From the NCBI RefSeq assembly GCF_014863585.1, contig NZ_CP062253.1:4056501-4120500 (forward strand): a stretch of 64,000 bases of DNA, in the 5' to 3' direction. Position 1 is the first letter of the stretch; the number at the start of each line of letters is the position of its first letter. The stretch comes from Pseudomonas gozinkensis (GTDB lineage Bacteria; Pseudomonadota; Gammaproteobacteria; Pseudomonadales; Pseudomonadaceae). Shown here piece by piece: positions 49,842 through 62,847 of the stretch. A program made the position numbers and the translations under genes. The notes beneath the pieces were generated by a model. That model ran no database searches and was not told the DNA's origin. It worked only from the letters and a program-made list of their open reading frames with translations.

Positions 49842-49961
49842 ATCGCTGGCAAGTCGAGTCGTCGCACCGCAGCTCCCACAGGTTTTGTGTTAAAGCTGAA
49901 ATTTCAGCATCACGCAATTCCTTGTGGGAGCTGCGGTGCGACGACTCGACTTGCCAGCGAT
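49842..49961. repeat. REP doublet with perfect 39 bp arms (second sequence type)
   Basis: Arms ATCGCTGGCAAGTCGAGTCG... (49842-49880) and exact complement (49923-49961) around a 42 bp spacer, between the convergent yqjG and cysG genes. Its core GCTCCCACA is shared with the other REP doublets, but the stem sequence is different (AAGTCGAGTCGTCGCACCGC), so it is another subtype. Confidence 0.88.
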
Positions 49962-49976
49962 GCGGACTACTCGGTT

Positions 49977-51371
49977 TCAGATTTGACCCTGAGCGCCCTC
50001 GAACCACGCCAGTTTCTCGCGCAGTTGCACCACTTCGCCGACGATCACCAGGGTCGGCGCATGCACTTCATGCTCCGCCACCAGACGCGGCAGGTCGGCC
50101 AGCGTGCCAGTGAAGACCCGCTGATTGACCGTGGTGCCCTGCTGAATCAGCGCCGCCGGGGTATCGGCCGCACGACCATGCTTGATCAACTGCTCGCAAA
50201 TGACCGGCAGCCCCACCAGGCCCATGTAGAACACCAGCGTCTGCGCCGGCGCGACGAGGTCGGCCCACGGCAGATCGGTGGAACCGTCCTTCAAGTGCCC
50301 GGTGACGAAACGCACCGACTGCGCGTAATCGCGATGGGTCAGCGGAATCCCGGCATACGCCGCGCAACCGCTGGCCGCCGTGATGCCCGGCACCACCTGG
50401 AACGGAATGCCATGGGCCGCCAGTTCCTCGATCTCTTCGCCGCCACGGCCGAAGATGAACGGATCCCCGCCCTTCAACCGCACCACGCGCTTGCCGGCCT
50501 TGGCCAGATCCACCAGTTGCTGGTTGATCTGATCCTGCGGCACGGCGTGATCGGCGCGACGTTTGCCGACGTAGACACGCTCGGCATCGCGGCGGCACAG
50601 CTCAAGAATCGCGGGCGCCACCAAGCGGTCGTACAGCACCACATCGGCTTGCTGCATCAGACGCAAGGCGCGGAAGGTCAGCAGATCCGGATCGCCCGGT
50701 CCTGCGCCCACCAGATACACCTCACCAGCCGTGACCATGGCTTCGCCATCAATCTTGGCTTGCAGCAGACGTTCGGCTTCTGCGCCCTGTCCTGCCAGTT
50801 GCCGGTCGGCGATCGGCCCCTGGAACACGTCTTCCCAAAATCCCCGCCGCTGCTGCACATCAGGGAACAGGCCTTTGACCTGATCGCGAAACCGCGCGGC
50901 CAGACCGGCCAGATGGCCGTAGGTCGAAGGAATCCAGGTTTCGATCTTGGCGCGGATCAGCCGGGCCAGCACCGGCGCGTCGCCGCCGCTGGAGACCGCA
51001 ATGATCAGCGGCGAACGGTCGACAATCGCCGGGAAGATCACGCTGCACAGCGCAGGTGCATCGACCACGTTGACCGGTACGCAGCGCCGATGGGCATCGG
51101 CGGAAACTTGCGCGTTCAACGCTTCGTCGTCGGTGGCGGCAATGATCAGCCCGCAACCGTCCAGATCCGTTTCGGCGTAGCCACGCAACAGGCACTCGCC
51201 ACCGCTGGCGGCAACCAGTTCGCGCAGTTGCGCTTCGATTTCAGGTGCGACCACCCGCAGCAGCGCACCGGCATCGGCCAGCAGGCGGGACTTGCGCAAG
51301 GCAATCTCCCCCCCACCGACGACCAACACACGACTGCCGCGCAGGTTGTGAAACAGCGGCAGATATTTCAT
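49977..51371 (-). CDS. cysG: Siroheme synthase CysG (trifunctional)
   Basis: 464 residues. The N-terminal dehydrogenase/ferrochelatase half (about 1-215) has the NAD-binding motif [17 protein letters not shown] and the [14 protein letters not shown] stretch. The C-terminal uroporphyrinogen-III C-methyltransferase half (about 216-464) has [20 protein letters not shown] and [20 protein letters not shown]. It makes siroheme for sulfite and nitrite reductases. Follows serS without intergenic space, so it is probably the last gene of the ftsK-lolA-rarA-crcB-serS-cysG transcription unit. Confidence 0.95.
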   Translation of the reverse strand: MKYLPLFHNLRGSRVLVVGGGEIALRKSRLLADAGALLRVVAPEIEAQLRELVAASGGECLLRGYAETDLDGCGLIIAATDDEALNAQVSADAHRRCVPVNVVDAPALCSVIFPAIVDRSPLIIAVSSGGDAPVLARLIRAKIETWIPSTYGHLAGLAARFRDQVKGLFPDVQQRRGFWEDVFQGPIADRQLAGQGAEAERLLQAKIDGEAMVTAGEVYLVGAGPGDPDLLTFRALRLMQQADVVLYDRLVAPAILELCRRDAERVYVGKRRADHAVPQDQINQQLVDLAKAGKRVVRLKGGDPFIFGRGGEEIEELAAHGIPFQVVPGITAASGCAAYAGIPLTHRDYAQSVRFVTGHLKDGSTDLPWADLVAPAQTLVFYMGLVGLPVICEQLIKHGRAADTPAALIQQGTTVNQRVFTGTLADLPRLVAEHEVHAPTLVIVGEVVQLREKLAWFEGAQGQI

Positions 51372-52664
<1,293 letters not shown>

Positions 52665-52667
52665 TTA

Positions 52668-53042
52668 TCAAAGTTTGGTCAGGGACAGGCCGGCCCAGGT
52701 CGCGAGCAGCCCGCCGAATACGCTGATGGCCGCATAGCCCAGGGCCAGCGGCACTTGCCCGCTTTCCAGCAGGCGCACCGTATCCAGTGAAAAGGATGAA
52801 AAAGTCGTCAGCCCCCCGAGGAAGCCGACCATCAACCCGGCACGTACCTCGATCGGCACTTCCGGGCGTATCAAAAACAGGCCGTACAACACGCCAATGA
52901 GCAGACAGCCCACGATATTAACGGCCAGCGTCGCGGTATAGAAGTGCCGCGGCCAATTGGCGTTGACCCAATTGCCGGTGGCGAAGCGCAACAAGGTGCC
53001 GGCAATCCCGCCGACGGAGACTGCAACGATCAATGGAACCAC
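52668..53042 (-). CDS. crcB: Fluoride exporter CrcB/Fluc
   Basis: 124 residues with four membrane segments and Fluc signatures: [33 protein letters not shown]. Works as an antiparallel dimer fluoride channel in the inner membrane. Starts at GTG 53042, overlapping the rarA stop by one base, so it is coupled to rarA. A fluoride riboswitch would not fit in this junction and none is seen, so expression here is probably constitutive. Confidence 0.92.
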   Translation of the reverse strand: MVPLIVAVSVGGIAGTLLRFATGNWVNANWPRHFYTATLAVNIVGCLLIGVLYGLFLIRPEVPIEVRAGLMVGFLGGLTTFSSFSLDTVRLLESGQVPLALGYAAISVFGGLLATWAGLSLTKL

Positions 53043-54367
53043 TATTTTCTCCGCTGCCGAGGGCTTAAACGATCAAGTTGGGCGAGGTGGTTGAGCTTTT
53101 CGCCGATCTTCAATTCCAGGCCGCGCGGCACCGGTTGGTAGAACGGAATCGGGTCGAGTTCTTCCGGGAAATAGTCTTCGCCGGCGGCATAGGCGTCCGG
53201 TTCGTCGTGGGCATAACGGTATTCGTCGCCATAACCCAATTGCTTCATCAATTTGGTCGGCGCATTGCGCAGGTGCAGTGGCACTTCCAGCGAGCCGTGT
53301 TCGGCGGCGGCGCGCAGCGCGGTCTTGAAGCCCATGTACACCGCGTTGCTTTTCGGCGCACAGGCCAGATAAGTGATGGCCTGAGCCACTGCCAGTTCAC
53401 CTTCCGGGCTGCCGAGACGTTCCTGCACTTCCCACGCGGCCAGACACAGGCTCAGTGCGCGGGGGTCGGCGTTGCCGATGTCTTCGCTGGCCATGCGCAC
53501 CACGCGGCGGGCCAGGTACAGCGGATCGCAGCCGCCGTCGATCATTCGCGCAAACCAGTACAGCGCGCCGTCCGGATTGGAACCGCGCACCGATTTGTGC
53601 AGTGCTGAAATCTGGTCGTAGAACGCTTCGCCGCCCTTGTCGAAACGCCGGCGAGTGTCGCCGAGCAGGCTTTGCAGCAAGTCGGTGCCCATCTCGCTGT
53701 GGTCTTCGGCCAGGTCAGAGGCGTTTTCCAGCAGGTTCAGCAGGCGTCGGCCATCGCCATCGGCAGCGGACAGCAGCATCTGGAAGCCTTCATCGCTGAG
53801 GGTCAGATGTCGCTTGCCCAGACCACGTTCTTCGGTGAGCGCGCGGTGCACCAACTTGCGCAACGCCGCCTCGTCGAGGCTCTTGAGCACGTAGACCCGT
53901 GCCCGCGACAGCAATGCATTGTTCAGTTCGAACGAAGGGTTTTCAGTGGTGGCGCCGATAAAGATCAGCGTGCCGTCTTCAACATACGGAAGGAAGGCGT
54001 CCTGTTGAGACTTGTTGAAGCGGTGCACTTCATCGACAAACAGGATCGTGCGCTTGCCGTACTGGCCGGCCTGCTGCTTGGCGATTTCCACTGCCTGACG
54101 GATCTCCTTGACCCCGGCCAATACCGCCGAGACCGTTTCGAAGTGCGCATCCGAAACTTCCGCCAGCAACCGCGCCAGGGTGGTCTTGCCCACGCCCGGC
54201 GGGCCCCAGAAGATCATCGAATGCAGGGCACCCTGCTCCAGCGCTTCGCGCAAAGGTTTGCCGCGAGCGAGCACGTGTTCCTGACCGACGTACTCATCCA
54301 GATTGGTCGCCCGCAAACGGGCGGCCAGTGGCTGGGCAATCGGTGCACTGCGAAACAGATCCATCAC
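53042..54367 (-). CDS. rarA: Replication-associated recombination protein A (RarA/MgsA)
   Basis: 441 residues. AAA+ clamp-loader-like core with Walker [18 protein letters not shown] and Walker [21 protein letters not shown], a sensor 1 stretch [20 protein letters not shown], then the C-terminal tetramerisation domain. It acts at stalled forks together with SSB. Located between lolA and crcB, the usual Pseudomonas place. Confidence 0.95.
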   Translation of the reverse strand: MMDLFRSAPIAQPLAARLRATNLDEYVGQEHVLARGKPLREALEQGALHSMIFWGPPGVGKTTLARLLAEVSDAHFETVSAVLAGVKEIRQAVEIAKQQAGQYGKRTILFVDEVHRFNKSQQDAFLPYVEDGTLIFIGATTENPSFELNNALLSRARVYVLKSLDEAALRKLVHRALTEERGLGKRHLTLSDEGFQMLLSAADGDGRRLLNLLENASDLAEDHSEMGTDLLQSLLGDTRRRFDKGGEAFYDQISALHKSVRGSNPDGALYWFARMIDGGCDPLYLARRVVRMASEDIGNADPRALSLCLAAWEVQERLGSPEGELAVAQAITYLACAPKSNAVYMGFKTALRAAAEHGSLEVPLHLRNAPTKLMKQLGYGDEYRYAHDEPDAYAAGEDYFPEELDPIPFYQPVPRGLELKIGEKLNHLAQLDRLSPRQRRK

Positions 54368-54388
54368 GTACCGTTGAAACCTCTGTGT

Positions 54389-55009
54389 TTATTCCTGGAT
54401 CACGTCGGCACCCTTTGGGATGTCGAACTTGAACTTCGATGCCGGGACCGCTTCGTTGGCCTTCACACCGGTGAACAGGATGTTGGTGCGCTGGCCGACG
54501 CTGTCGATCAGTTGCATGTCATTGACCAGACCATTGCGGAACGACAGGCGCAGGCTGTCGAACAGGGTGTCCTTGGTTTTCGGCTTCAGGGTGAAGTCGA
54601 TCACGCCGCCGGCTTCTTTGGCACTGATATCGAAGCTCTGGCTGATCTTCGACACGTCGCCGGACAGCAACAGGGCCGGGGTCTGAGTCAGACGCTCATC
54701 AAGCTTCTTGATGGTGGCCTGTTCCAGATCCGGGTCCCACAGGGTGACCTTCTTGCCGTCGGACACCATGGTCTGCTCGGCTGGCGCATTGGTGTGCCAG
54801 TAGAACAGGCCCGGACGCTGCAGGGTCATGTCGCCGGTGGTTTCCTGCAACTGGGTACCGCTACCGTCGAGGGTCAGTTGGGAAAAATTGGCGGTCAGGG
54901 TCTTGGATGTTTCGAGCAATTGGGTCAGGCGAGCCACATCCTTGTCATCGGCGTGAGCCGTGAGGGTGGTCAGAGCCAGTACCGGCAGCAACATGCGGAT
55001 AAGACGCAT
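54389..55009 (-). CDS. lolA: Outer-membrane lipoprotein carrier protein LolA
   Basis: 206 residues from the ATG at 55009. Signal peptide about 1-19 (cleavage near AHAD). LolA fold landmarks: [40 protein letters not shown] and [18 protein letters not shown] periplasmic carrier that takes lipoproteins from LolCDE to LolB. Between ftsK and rarA. Confidence 0.95.
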   Translation of the reverse strand: MRLIRMLLPVLALTTLTAHADDKDVARLTQLLETSKTLTANFSQLTLDGSGTQLQETTGDMTLQRPGLFYWHTNAPAEQTMVSDGKKVTLWDPDLEQATIKKLDERLTQTPALLLSGDVSKISQSFDISAKEAGGVIDFTLKPKTKDTLFDSLRLSFRNGLVNDMQLIDSVGQRTNILFTGVKANEAVPASKFKFDIPKGADVIQE

Positions 55010-55087
55010 GGGAGTCCTCTTGAATACTCGTGGGAAAGTGGACGGCGCTTCATGCACCGTCCATTGCATTTGGATCAGGGTATCGAA

Positions 55088-57496
55088 TCAGTCGCGTACC
55101 GGGCCAGGGGCCAGGACTTCGCGGGAACCGTTGGTGTTCATCGACGTCACGACCCCGGCCATTTCCATGGCTTCGATCATGCGCGCGGCACGGTTGTAGC
55201 CGATCTTCAGCTTGCGCTGTACAGCGGAGATGGAGGCGCGACGGCTTTCCAGCACGAACTGCACGGCTTCGTCATACAACGCGTCGGCTTCCGGATCATC
55301 GCCGTCACCGCCGCCGCTGCTGCCTTCGAAACCACTGCCCGCCTCTTCGACACCGTTGAGGATGTCGTCGTTGTATTCCGGCGCGCCGCGCAGTTTCCAG
55401 GCTTCAACCACCCGGTGAACTTCATCGTCGGACACGAAGGCGCCGTGAACCCGGATCGGCAGGCTGGTGCCCGGCGGCATGTAGAGCATGTCACCGTGAC
55501 CGAGCAGTTGTTCGGCGCCGCCCTGGTCGATGATGGTCCGGGAGTCGATCTTGCTCGACACCTGGAACGCCATCCGGGTCGGGATGTTGGCCTTGATCAG
55601 ACCGGTAATCACGTCCACCGATGGTCGCTGGGTCGCGAGGATCAGGTGGATACCGGCCGCACGCGCCTTCTGGGCGATACGGGCGATCAGTTCTTCGACC
55701 TTCTTGCCGACGATCATCATCATGTCGGCGAATTCGTCCACGACCACGACGATGGTCGGCAGCTTCTGCAACAGCGGCGCTTCGTCATGGATGCTTTCGC
55801 GTTTGTACAGCGGATCGCTCAGCGGCTCGCCGGCGTCCTGGGCTTCCTTGACCTTGGCGTTGAAGCCGGACAGGTTGCGCACGCCCATCTTCGCCATCAA
55901 CTTGTAGCGACGCTCCATCTCGGCAACGCTCCAGCGCAAGGCATTGGCGGCGTCCTTCATGTCGGTCACGACCGGGCACAGCAGGTGCGGTATGCCTTCG
56001 TAGATCGACAGCTCAAGCATTTTCGGGTCGATCATGATCAGCTTGGCGTCGTCCGGGCCGGACTTGAACAGGATCGACAGGATCATCGCGTTCACGCCCA
56101 CCGACTTACCGGAACCGGTGGTACCGGCCACCAGCAGGTGCGGCATCTTCGCCAGGTCAGTGATGACCGGTTTGCCGCCGATGTCGTGGCCCAGGGCCAG
56201 GGTGACCGGCGACTTGAAGTTGTCGTACTCAGGCGTCGACAGCACTTCGGAGAAGCGCACGATCTGCCGGTCCTCGTTGGGAATCTCGATACCGACCGTA
56301 GTCTTGCCCGGAATCACTTCCACCACCCGCACGCTGGTCACGGCCAGCGAACGTGCAAGGTCTTTCGCCAGGTTGGCGATACGACTGACCTTCACGCCCG
56401 CAGCAGGCTGGATTTCGTAACGGGTAATGACTGGACCGGGGTGAATCGAATCCACAGTGACTTCGACGCCGAATTCCTTGAGCTTGATCTCCAGCAAGTG
56501 GCCGACCGCCGCCAGGGATTCGGGTGAATAATTGAGTTGTTTCTTTTCCGCAGGATCGAGAATCGAGATCGGCGGCAAGGTGCCTTCCACGGCGCTGTCG
56601 ACGAACAACGGCACCTGTTTCTCTTTCTGCACGCGCTTGCTTGGCTCCGGCGCTTTGACCGGGGCCGGCGCGATAACCGGCGGAACCTGCTTCTCGCGCT
56701 CGGACATGTGCTTGCTCAGGGCCTGTTCGCGCTCGATCAGCCGCTCCTTGACCTTGGCCTGCTCGCGCTTGTCGGTGACCGTCGGTGCAACCACGTCGTG
56801 CACGCGATCATCGACTTCACGCAGTTGCGCGACCAGTTGCTTGCGCTCGGTACGCGCCGACCACCAGCGGTTGACCGCACCCTGGAACAGTTCGAACAGA
56901 TCGAGGGTGATCTTGCCGGTGATATCCATCACCTTGAACCACGACAGGTCGGTGAACACCGTCAGGCCGAACAGGAACAGTGCGATGAACAGCAACGTGC
57001 TGCCCTGAATGTTCAGGGCATTGCGGGCCAGATCACCAAGGCTTTCGCCCAGCGCACCACCGGCGCCAGCGGGCAATCCAGTGGCCGCATGGAAGTGGAT
57101 GTGCGCCAGCGCGGCGCCGGACAACACCAGGAACACCAGGCCGATCAGGCGCCAGGAGAACAGCCAGCCGCTCCACTGCCACGGCTCGTGACGCTGACGG
57201 AAGATCTGATACGCCTTGATCGCCAGCAGCAACGGGAAGATGTAAGCGAAGTAACCCAGCACCATGAACAGGATGTCGGCGCTGTAGGAACCGGCCGGAC
57301 CGCCGAAGTTCTGCACGTCGTCGATCTTGCTGTTGTGGCTCCAGCCCGGATCGTCCTTGCCGTAAGTCAGCAACGCCATCATCAGGAACAGGCACAAGGC
57401 GCCGATAGCGATCAATGCACCTTCCTTGAGCCGGTAGTGCAACTGTTGACGCCAGAGCGGAACGACTGTTTTTGGTGCTTCCGTGGATTTCTTCAA
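55088..57496 (-). CDS. ftsK: DNA translocase FtsK
   Basis: 802 residues from TTG 57496, the start that gives the length I recall for P. fluorescens FtsK; an alternative ATG at 57589 would add 31 residues with no better ribosome site. Four N-terminal membrane segments (about 25-190), a charged linker (about 215-320), then the motor with Walker [17 protein letters not shown] (K464), Walker [15 protein letters not shown], and the C-terminal gamma domain ([20 protein letters not shown]) that reads KOPS. It couples chromosome dimer resolution at dif to cell division. Confidence 0.95.
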   Translation of the reverse strand: MKKSTEAPKTVVPLWRQQLHYRLKEGALIAIGALCLFLMMALLTYGKDDPGWSHNSKIDDVQNFGGPAGSYSADILFMVLGYFAYIFPLLLAIKAYQIFRQRHEPWQWSGWLFSWRLIGLVFLVLSGAALAHIHFHAATGLPAGAGGALGESLGDLARNALNIQGSTLLFIALFLFGLTVFTDLSWFKVMDITGKITLDLFELFQGAVNRWWSARTERKQLVAQLREVDDRVHDVVAPTVTDKREQAKVKERLIEREQALSKHMSEREKQVPPVIAPAPVKAPEPSKRVQKEKQVPLFVDSAVEGTLPPISILDPAEKKQLNYSPESLAAVGHLLEIKLKEFGVEVTVDSIHPGPVITRYEIQPAAGVKVSRIANLAKDLARSLAVTSVRVVEVIPGKTTVGIEIPNEDRQIVRFSEVLSTPEYDNFKSPVTLALGHDIGGKPVITDLAKMPHLLVAGTTGSGKSVGVNAMILSILFKSGPDDAKLIMIDPKMLELSIYEGIPHLLCPVVTDMKDAANALRWSVAEMERRYKLMAKMGVRNLSGFNAKVKEAQDAGEPLSDPLYKRESIHDEAPLLQKLPTIVVVVDEFADMMMIVGKKVEELIARIAQKARAAGIHLILATQRPSVDVITGLIKANIPTRMAFQVSSKIDSRTIIDQGGAEQLLGHGDMLYMPPGTSLPIRVHGAFVSDDEVHRVVEAWKLRGAPEYNDDILNGVEEAGSGFEGSSGGGDGDDPEADALYDEAVQFVLESRRASISAVQRKLKIGYNRAARMIEAMEMAGVVTSMNTNGSREVLAPGPVRD

Positions 57497-58017
57497 AACG
57501 CTTCTATTCCTGCGCCAGAGGCGCGTCCATCTATTGAATGACGATAAAAAACTGCCCAATCCAGGCAGGTAAAAAATTGACGGGCGCAACGGAGACTACT
57601 TTTAACACTGCGCCCCGCCTTTTATAAACACGGCACGCGGCGAATATTCTGTAACAGCCCGGCATTGTACGGGTTTGCGCGTTCGATGCCATGCTTCCAA
57701 GCCCCTGGTTCAAGCATAGCCAAACGCACAACGCCCGGCGTTCAATTTGAGCATGCATTGTCTTTTGTGACAAAGGCTTATGAGGTGTATTTGATGAACG
57801 TAGCGAAGCATTCGCGCCTCATCTCCCCAGAGTGCCACGCATTGGCATCGGCAAGCTTGCCCGCACCGGTGTTGCGCCCGATTACGACCGCATCCGGATG
57901 CTCAAGTTGCAGCGGCACAAACACCGCGCCGCAACGCAGGACATTCGCGCAATTTCCCGGCACACTTTATCGCGGGCCGATTGCCCACCGCCCTCCCCTT
58001 CTGCAAGCCTGGACGCC
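57497..58017. other. Divergent region between ftsK and aat, no gene seen
   Basis: About 520 bp. Open frames in it have no ribosome sites, no recognisable domain and composition like non-coding DNA. It must contain the ftsK and aat promoters. In P. aeruginosa PAO1 I recall trxB1 between these two genes; it is not here. Confidence 0.55.
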
Positions 58018-58698
58018 ATGCTGACTTGGTTACAACGCAATTCACTGACTTTCCCTCCACTGGAAAAAGCCATGCGCGATCCCAACGGATTGCTGGCGGC
58101 CGGTGGCGACCTGTCCGCCGATCGCTTGATCCAGGCTTATCGCCACGGTTGCTTTCCCTGGTTTTCCGAAGGCCAGCCGATTCTCTGGTGGTCGCCGGAT
58201 CCGCGCACCGTCCTTTTTCCCGACGAACTGCACGTCTCGCGCAGCCTCGGTAAATTGATGCGCAAACAGCGTTATCAAGTGACCTTCGATCAGGATTTCG
58301 AGGCCGTGATCAACGCCTGCGCCGCACCGAGGGAATATGCCGATGGCACCTGGATCACCGAGGCGATGCAGGACGCCTATATCGAACTGCATCGACGCGG
58401 CTTCGCTCATTCGGTGGAGGTGTGGGATCAGGGCGAACTGGTCGGCGGCCTGTACGGCCTGGCGATGGGGCAGCTGTTCTTCGGCGAATCGATGTTCAGC
58501 CGCGCAGACAATGCCTCCAAGTACGGCTTTGCCACACTGGTGCAACATCTGAAAGACGCGGGTTTCGTGTTGATCGACTGCCAAATGCCGACCGATCATC
58601 TGCACAGTCTTGGCGCCCGGGCGATTTCCCGCTCTGCATTCGCTGAATATCTGGCCCGACACCTCGATCAACCCAATCATGCGACCTGGGTTTGCTGA
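58018..58698 (+). CDS. aat: Leucyl/phenylalanyl-tRNA-protein transferase
   Basis: 226 residues from the ATG at 58018. Signature [20 protein letters not shown] near the start and [20 protein letters not shown] in the core are typical of Aat. It adds Leu or Phe to proteins with N-terminal Lys or Arg, creating N-degrons recognised by ClpS (encoded 5 kb downstream). Followed after 58 bp by bpt in the same direction. Confidence 0.95.
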   Translation: MLTWLQRNSLTFPPLEKAMRDPNGLLAAGGDLSADRLIQAYRHGCFPWFSEGQPILWWSPDPRTVLFPDELHVSRSLGKLMRKQRYQVTFDQDFEAVINACAAPREYADGTWITEAMQDAYIELHRRGFAHSVEVWDQGELVGGLYGLAMGQLFFGESMFSRADNASKYGFATLVQHLKDAGFVLIDCQMPTDHLHSLGARAISRSAFAEYLARHLDQPNHATWVC

Positions 58699-58756
58699 GC
58701 GACTTTTGCGTGCGTGGCTTACACTTAATTCACCAGCTTACCCTTGAGGGTTGATC

Positions 58757-59464
58757 ATGACCGAGTTGGCGCGGTTGAAGTTTTATGCCACTCAGCCTCA
58801 CTCTTGCAGTTATCTGCCCGAGGAACAGGCGACGACCCTGTTTCTCGATCCGAGCCAGCCCATGGACGTGCATGTCTACGCAGACCTGTCAGAAATGGGC
58901 TTTCGCCGCAGCGGCGACCACCTGTACCGCCCGCATTGCCAGAACTGCAATGCCTGCGTGCCTGCGCGCATTCCCGTGGCGCAGTTCAATCCCAACCGTC
59001 AGCAGAAACGAATTTTCAAGCGCAACAGCGATTTACAGGTACGCCCGGTCAAGCCGGCGTTCAGCGAAGAATATTTCGACCTCTATCAGCGCTACATCGA
59101 ACAGCGCCACGCCGACGGCGACATGTACCCGCCGAGCCGCGATCAATTCTCGACTTTTCTGGTACGCGATCTGCCCTTCTCACGGTTCTACGAATTCCGG
59201 CTCGACGGACGGTTGCTGGCGGTCGCCGTCACCGATCTGCTGCCCAACGGCTTGTCGGCGGTCTACACCTTTTACGAACCGGATGAAGAGCGTCGCAGCC
59301 TGGGACGGTATGCCATCCTCTGGCAAATCGGCGAGGCCCAGCGGCTGGGGCTTGAAGCGGTGTACCTGGGTTACTGGATCAAAAACTGCAAAAAGATGAA
59401 CTACAAGACCCAATATCGACCTATCGAACTGCTCATTAATCAGCGCTGGGTCATCCTGAACTGA
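58757..59464 (+). CDS. bpt: Aspartate/glutamate leucyltransferase (Bpt)
   Basis: 235 residues from the ATG at 58757. The block [20 protein letters not shown] and the Cys-rich [20 protein letters not shown] identify the ATE1-type bacterial leucyltransferase. It attaches Leu to N-terminal Asp or Glu, the second branch of the bacterial N-degron pathway. Usually adjacent to aat, as here. Confidence 0.94.
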   Translation: MTELARLKFYATQPHSCSYLPEEQATTLFLDPSQPMDVHVYADLSEMGFRRSGDHLYRPHCQNCNACVPARIPVAQFNPNRQQKRIFKRNSDLQVRPVKPAFSEEYFDLYQRYIEQRHADGDMYPPSRDQFSTFLVRDLPFSRFYEFRLDGRLLAVAVTDLLPNGLSAVYTFYEPDEERRSLGRYAILWQIGEAQRLGLEAVYLGYWIKNCKKMNYKTQYRPIELLINQRWVILN

Positions 59465-59576
59465 ATGCAAGCCCTAAACCCCTTGGCGTAAACCCCATTT
59501 TTCGGGCACAATGCACGCCGCTTTTGCCTGGCGCAGTTGCACCGGGCCATTCATTGGATACCGAGGGCTTTACTGC

Positions 59577-59795
59577 ATGTCGAAAGAAGACAGCTTCGAA
59601 ATGGAAGGCACTGTCGTCGACACCCTGCCCAACACCATGTTTCGTGTGGAGTTGGAAAATGGGCACGTCGTAACCGCGCATATTTCCGGCAAGATGCGCA
59701 AGAACTACATTCGTATTCTTACCGGTGACAAAGTGCGCGTCGAGCTGACGCCCTATGACTTGAGCAAAGGGCGTATTACTTACCGCGCTCGCTAA
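59577..59795 (+). CDS. infA: Translation initiation factor IF-1
   Basis: 72 residues, the full canonical length. OB fold: [40 protein letters not shown] and [14 protein letters not shown]. Binds the A site of the 30S subunit during initiation. Start at 59577 by family length. Own terminator follows. Confidence 0.97.
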
Positions 59796-59810
59796 TCAAG
59801 TCAATACAAG

Positions 59811-59836
59811 ACGCCCGGCATTTGCCGGGCGTTTTT
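59811..59836 (+). terminator. Rho-independent terminator of infA
   Basis: ACGCCCGGC-ATTT-GCCGGGCGT with a five-T run. Confidence 0.9.
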
Positions 59837-59929
59837 GTGTGTGCGTGTTTTTTTGGATTTGGGTGTATATCCATTGCTTCGGGTGCTGCCGCTGGCGGTT
59901 TCGCTCTTACAGCGAGTCCCTTTTTCAAA

Positions 59930-60460
59930 CGCCAAAAAGGAACCAAAAGGCTTTTGCCCCGGCGTACGGCACTTCGCTTAGGCTCAGTGTTCCCTCGCTA
60001 CGGTGTCCATCAGGGGGCATCGCCTACGGTTTGCTTCGCTGCACCTCCTCTCGATGTATGCGGCTTCGCCGCACGGCGCTGCGCGCCTACCCCCTGATGG
60101 ACACCTACGCTCGGCCTGCCGAAGGGGCAAAAAATCAAAAGCCAAAGCCAGATCAAGAGCCCCCGCTCCTCACCACGCAACACGATGAGCGTTAGCTCGA
60201 GTACCGCTTTTGATCGCAGGGCCCGTCGGCAGGCTGAGTGGAGGGATTGATCCGGGGGGTGGGAGCGCAGCGACCGTGCGGCGCAGCCGCATGCATCGAG
60301 AGGAGGTGCAGCGAAGCAAACCGTAGGCGATGCCCCCGGATCAATCCCGGAGCGAAGGGACACCGAGCCTCAGCGAGGGGCCGTACGTCAGGGTTAGAGA
60401 CCTTTTGGTTACTTTTGGGGCGTTTGCCAAAAGTGCCCCGCCGTAAGGGCGGAACCCCAA
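59930..60460. repeat. Large nested inverted repeat element (gene-free, about 530 bp)
   Basis: Left arm from about 59930 to 60130, right arm about 60210 to 60460, near complements of each other over roughly 200 bp with scattered mismatches. The best core is an exact 39 bp match (60018-60056 with 60294-60332). Smaller inverted repeats are nested in each arm (GTCCATCAGGGGGC with CCCCCTGATGGAC at left; GGATTGATCCGGGG with CCCCGGATCAATCC at right). The centre (about 60130-60210) is unrelated. No coding frame is supported. It lies between the convergent infA and clpA ends. Confidence 0.72.
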
Positions 60461-60510
60461 GAAGCCGTTACCGCAACAACGGATATTCACACCAAACAAA
60501 CAGACAATAA

Positions 60511-60532
60511 AAAGGCGCCCAAAGGCGCCTTT
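60511..60532 (-). terminator. Rho-independent terminator of clpA
   Basis: Stem AAAGGCGCC-CAAA-GGCGCCTTT. The minus strand reads on into TTTTATTG. 15 bp after the clpA stop. Confidence 0.85.
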
Positions 60533-60546
60533 TCACTTACCAGCCA

Positions 60547-62817
60547 TCAAGCCATTTCTGCAGTGGTCTCGAAGTCAAACGTCAGCTCACCATCCTTGAT
60601 GTCGATGTGAACCACACCGCCATGCTCGGCCAGCTCGCCAAACAGAATCTCCTCCGCCAGCGGACGTTTGATCTTGTCCTGGATCAGACGCGCCATTGGA
60701 CGCGCGCCCATGGCCGAATCGTAACCACCGGCCGCCAGCCAACTGCGCGCCGCATCGGTGACTTCCAGAAGCACCCGCTTGTCTTCCAGCTGCGCCTGAA
60801 GTTCGGTAAGGAACTTGTCCACCACGCTTTTGATGACCTCATGACTGAGGCGACCAAACTGAATAATGGTGTCCAGACGGTTGCGGAATTCCGGCGTGAA
60901 GCTCTTCTTGATCACTTCCATCGCATCAGACGAGTGGTCCTGATGGGTGAAACCGATCGAAGCACGCGCCGCCGTTTCAGCACCGGCGTTGGTGGTCATG
61001 ATCACGATCACGTTGCGGAAGTCCGCCTTGCGCCCGTTGTTGTCGGTCAGCGTGCCGTGGTCCATCACCTGCAGCAGCAGGTTGAAGACTTCCGGATGCG
61101 CCTTCTCGATTTCATCGAGCAGCAATACGCAATGCGGCTGCTTGGTGATCGCTTCGGTCAACAGACCGCCCTGGTCGAAACCGACATACCCCGGAGGCGC
61201 ACCGATCAGACGCGATACGGTGTGACGCTCCATGTACTCGGACATGTCGAAGCGCACCAGTTCGATCCCCAACGCCTTGGCCAATTGACGCGCGGCTTCG
61301 GTTTTACCGACACCGGTCGGCCCTGCGAACAGGAACGAACCGACAGGCTTGTCAGGCGACTTGAGACCGGCACGGGACAACTTGATCGCAGTCGACAGCG
61401 AATCGATCGCCGCGTCCTGACCAAACACCGTCAGCTTCAGGTCACGCTCGAGGTTACGCAGCAGTTCCTTGTCGGAGCTGGTGACGTGCTTCGGCGGAAT
61501 CCGCGCGATTTTCGCCACGATGTCCTCGACCTCAGGCACTTCGATGCGTTTCACACGCTTCTCGACCGGTTGCAGACGCTGATAGGCGCCCGCCTCGTCG
61601 ATCACGTCGATGGCCTTGTCCGGCATGTGCCGGTCATTGATGTAGCGCGAAGCCAGTTCCGCAGCGGCGCGCAGCGACTCATCGCTGTATTCGATGTTGT
61701 GGTGCTGCTCGAAACGCCCTTTCAGGCCGCGCAGGATACCGATGGTGTCTTCCACCGACGGCTCGACGACATCGACCTTCTGGAAGCGACGCGCCAGAGC
61801 GCGGTCTTTTTCGAAGATGCCACGGAATTCCTGGAACGTGGTCGAGCCGATGCAGCGAATGTCGCCAGACGACAACAACGGTTTGAGCAGGTTCGAGGCA
61901 TCCATGACGCCACCGGACGCAGCACCTGCACCGATGATGGTGTGGATCTCGTCGATGAACAGGATCGCCTGCGGACGTTTTTTCAGTTCGTTGAGCAGCG
62001 CCTTGAAGCGCTTCTCGAAATCACCGCGATACTTGGTGCCCGCGAGCAGAGCGCCCAGATCGAGGGAATAAACGACGCTGTTGGCCAGCAGGTCTGGCAC
62101 CTGGTTGTCGACAATGCGCTTGGCCAGGCCTTCGGCAATTGCGGTTTTACCCACGCCAGCCTCGCCCACCAACAGCGGATTGTTCTTGCGACGGCGCGCG
62201 AGAATCTGCGCGACACGCTCGACTTCCGTTTCACGCCCGACCAGCGGATCGATCCGGCCTTGGCGTGCGAGTTCGTTGAGGTTGCTGGCATAAGCGTCCA
62301 GCGGATTGCCTGAAGAAGAAGACTCACCGCCCTCGTCGTCCTGCATATCTTGTTCACCTTCAGAGTGATCGCCATGCCCCGGCACTTTGGAAATGCCGTG
62401 GGCGATATAGTTGACGACATCAATGCGTGCAACGCTCTGCTGTTTCAGCAGGAACACCGCCTGACTCTCTTGCTCACTGAAGATTGCAACCAGCACGTTG
62501 GCGCCGGTCACTTCGCGTTTGCCCGAGCTCTGCACATGAAAGACAGCACGTTGCAGCACACGCTGGAAGCCCAGGGTTGGCTGGGTTTCGCGATCCTCGT
62601 CGTGAACGGGGATCAGTGGCGTGGTGGAGTCGATGAACTCCTGCAGGTCGTGCTTGAGTTTGTCGAGGTTTGCGCCGCAGGCACGCAATACGGTGGCGGC
62701 AGCCTCATTGTCCAATAGGGCCAGCAGCAGGTGTTCGACGGTCATGAACTCATGACGCTTCGAACGTGCCTCCTTGAAGGCAAGATTGAGGGTGACTTCG
62801 AGCTCGCGGTTTAACAT
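60547..62817 (-). CDS. clpA: ATP-dependent Clp protease ATP-binding subunit ClpA
   Basis: 756 residues. N-terminal repeat domain (about 1-145: [20 protein letters not shown]) to which ClpS docks; D1 with Walker [16 protein letters not shown] and Walker [16 protein letters not shown]2 with Walker [16 protein letters not shown] and Walker [17 protein letters not shown]. The [13 protein letters not shown] pore stretch and the IGL-equivalent loop for ClpP contact lie in D2. It unfolds substrates and feeds them to ClpP. 30 bp after clpS in the same direction. Confidence 0.96.
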   Translation of the reverse strand: MLNRELEVTLNLAFKEARSKRHEFMTVEHLLLALLDNEAAATVLRACGANLDKLKHDLQEFIDSTTPLIPVHDEDRETQPTLGFQRVLQRAVFHVQSSGKREVTGANVLVAIFSEQESQAVFLLKQQSVARIDVVNYIAHGISKVPGHGDHSEGEQDMQDDEGGESSSSGNPLDAYASNLNELARQGRIDPLVGRETEVERVAQILARRRKNNPLLVGEAGVGKTAIAEGLAKRIVDNQVPDLLANSVVYSLDLGALLAGTKYRGDFEKRFKALLNELKKRPQAILFIDEIHTIIGAGAASGGVMDASNLLKPLLSSGDIRCIGSTTFQEFRGIFEKDRALARRFQKVDVVEPSVEDTIGILRGLKGRFEQHHNIEYSDESLRAAAELASRYINDRHMPDKAIDVIDEAGAYQRLQPVEKRVKRIEVPEVEDIVAKIARIPPKHVTSSDKELLRNLERDLKLTVFGQDAAIDSLSTAIKLSRAGLKSPDKPVGSFLFAGPTGVGKTEAARQLAKALGIELVRFDMSEYMERHTVSRLIGAPPGYVGFDQGGLLTEAITKQPHCVLLLDEIEKAHPEVFNLLLQVMDHGTLTDNNGRKADFRNVIVIMTTNAGAETAARASIGFTHQDHSSDAMEVIKKSFTPEFRNRLDTIIQFGRLSHEVIKSVVDKFLTELQAQLEDKRVLLEVTDAARSWLAAGGYDSAMGARPMARLIQDKIKRPLAEEILFGELAEHGGVVHIDIKDGELTFDFETTAEMA

Positions 62818-62847
62818 AGCTTCACCTCATACCCAAGTGGTCGGCGA

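Noticed and set aside
52990..53042. Fluoride riboswitch expected before crcB
   Set aside because: crcB overlaps rarA by one base; there is no room and no matching sequence for the riboswitch.
53672..56527. 951-codon open frame on the plus strand
   Set aside because: Antisense of rarA, lolA and ftsK; composition of a reverse frame, no domain.
57497..58017. Absence of trxB between ftsK and aat compared with PAO1
   Set aside because: As I recall, P. putida also lacks trxB at this place, so the gap is probably lineage-typical and not a deletion.
57665..58024. 119-codon open frame upstream of aat
   Set aside because: No ribosome site, no recognisable domain, overlaps the aat start and promoter region.
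60607..62313. 568-codon open frame on the plus strand
   Set aside because: Antisense of clpA.
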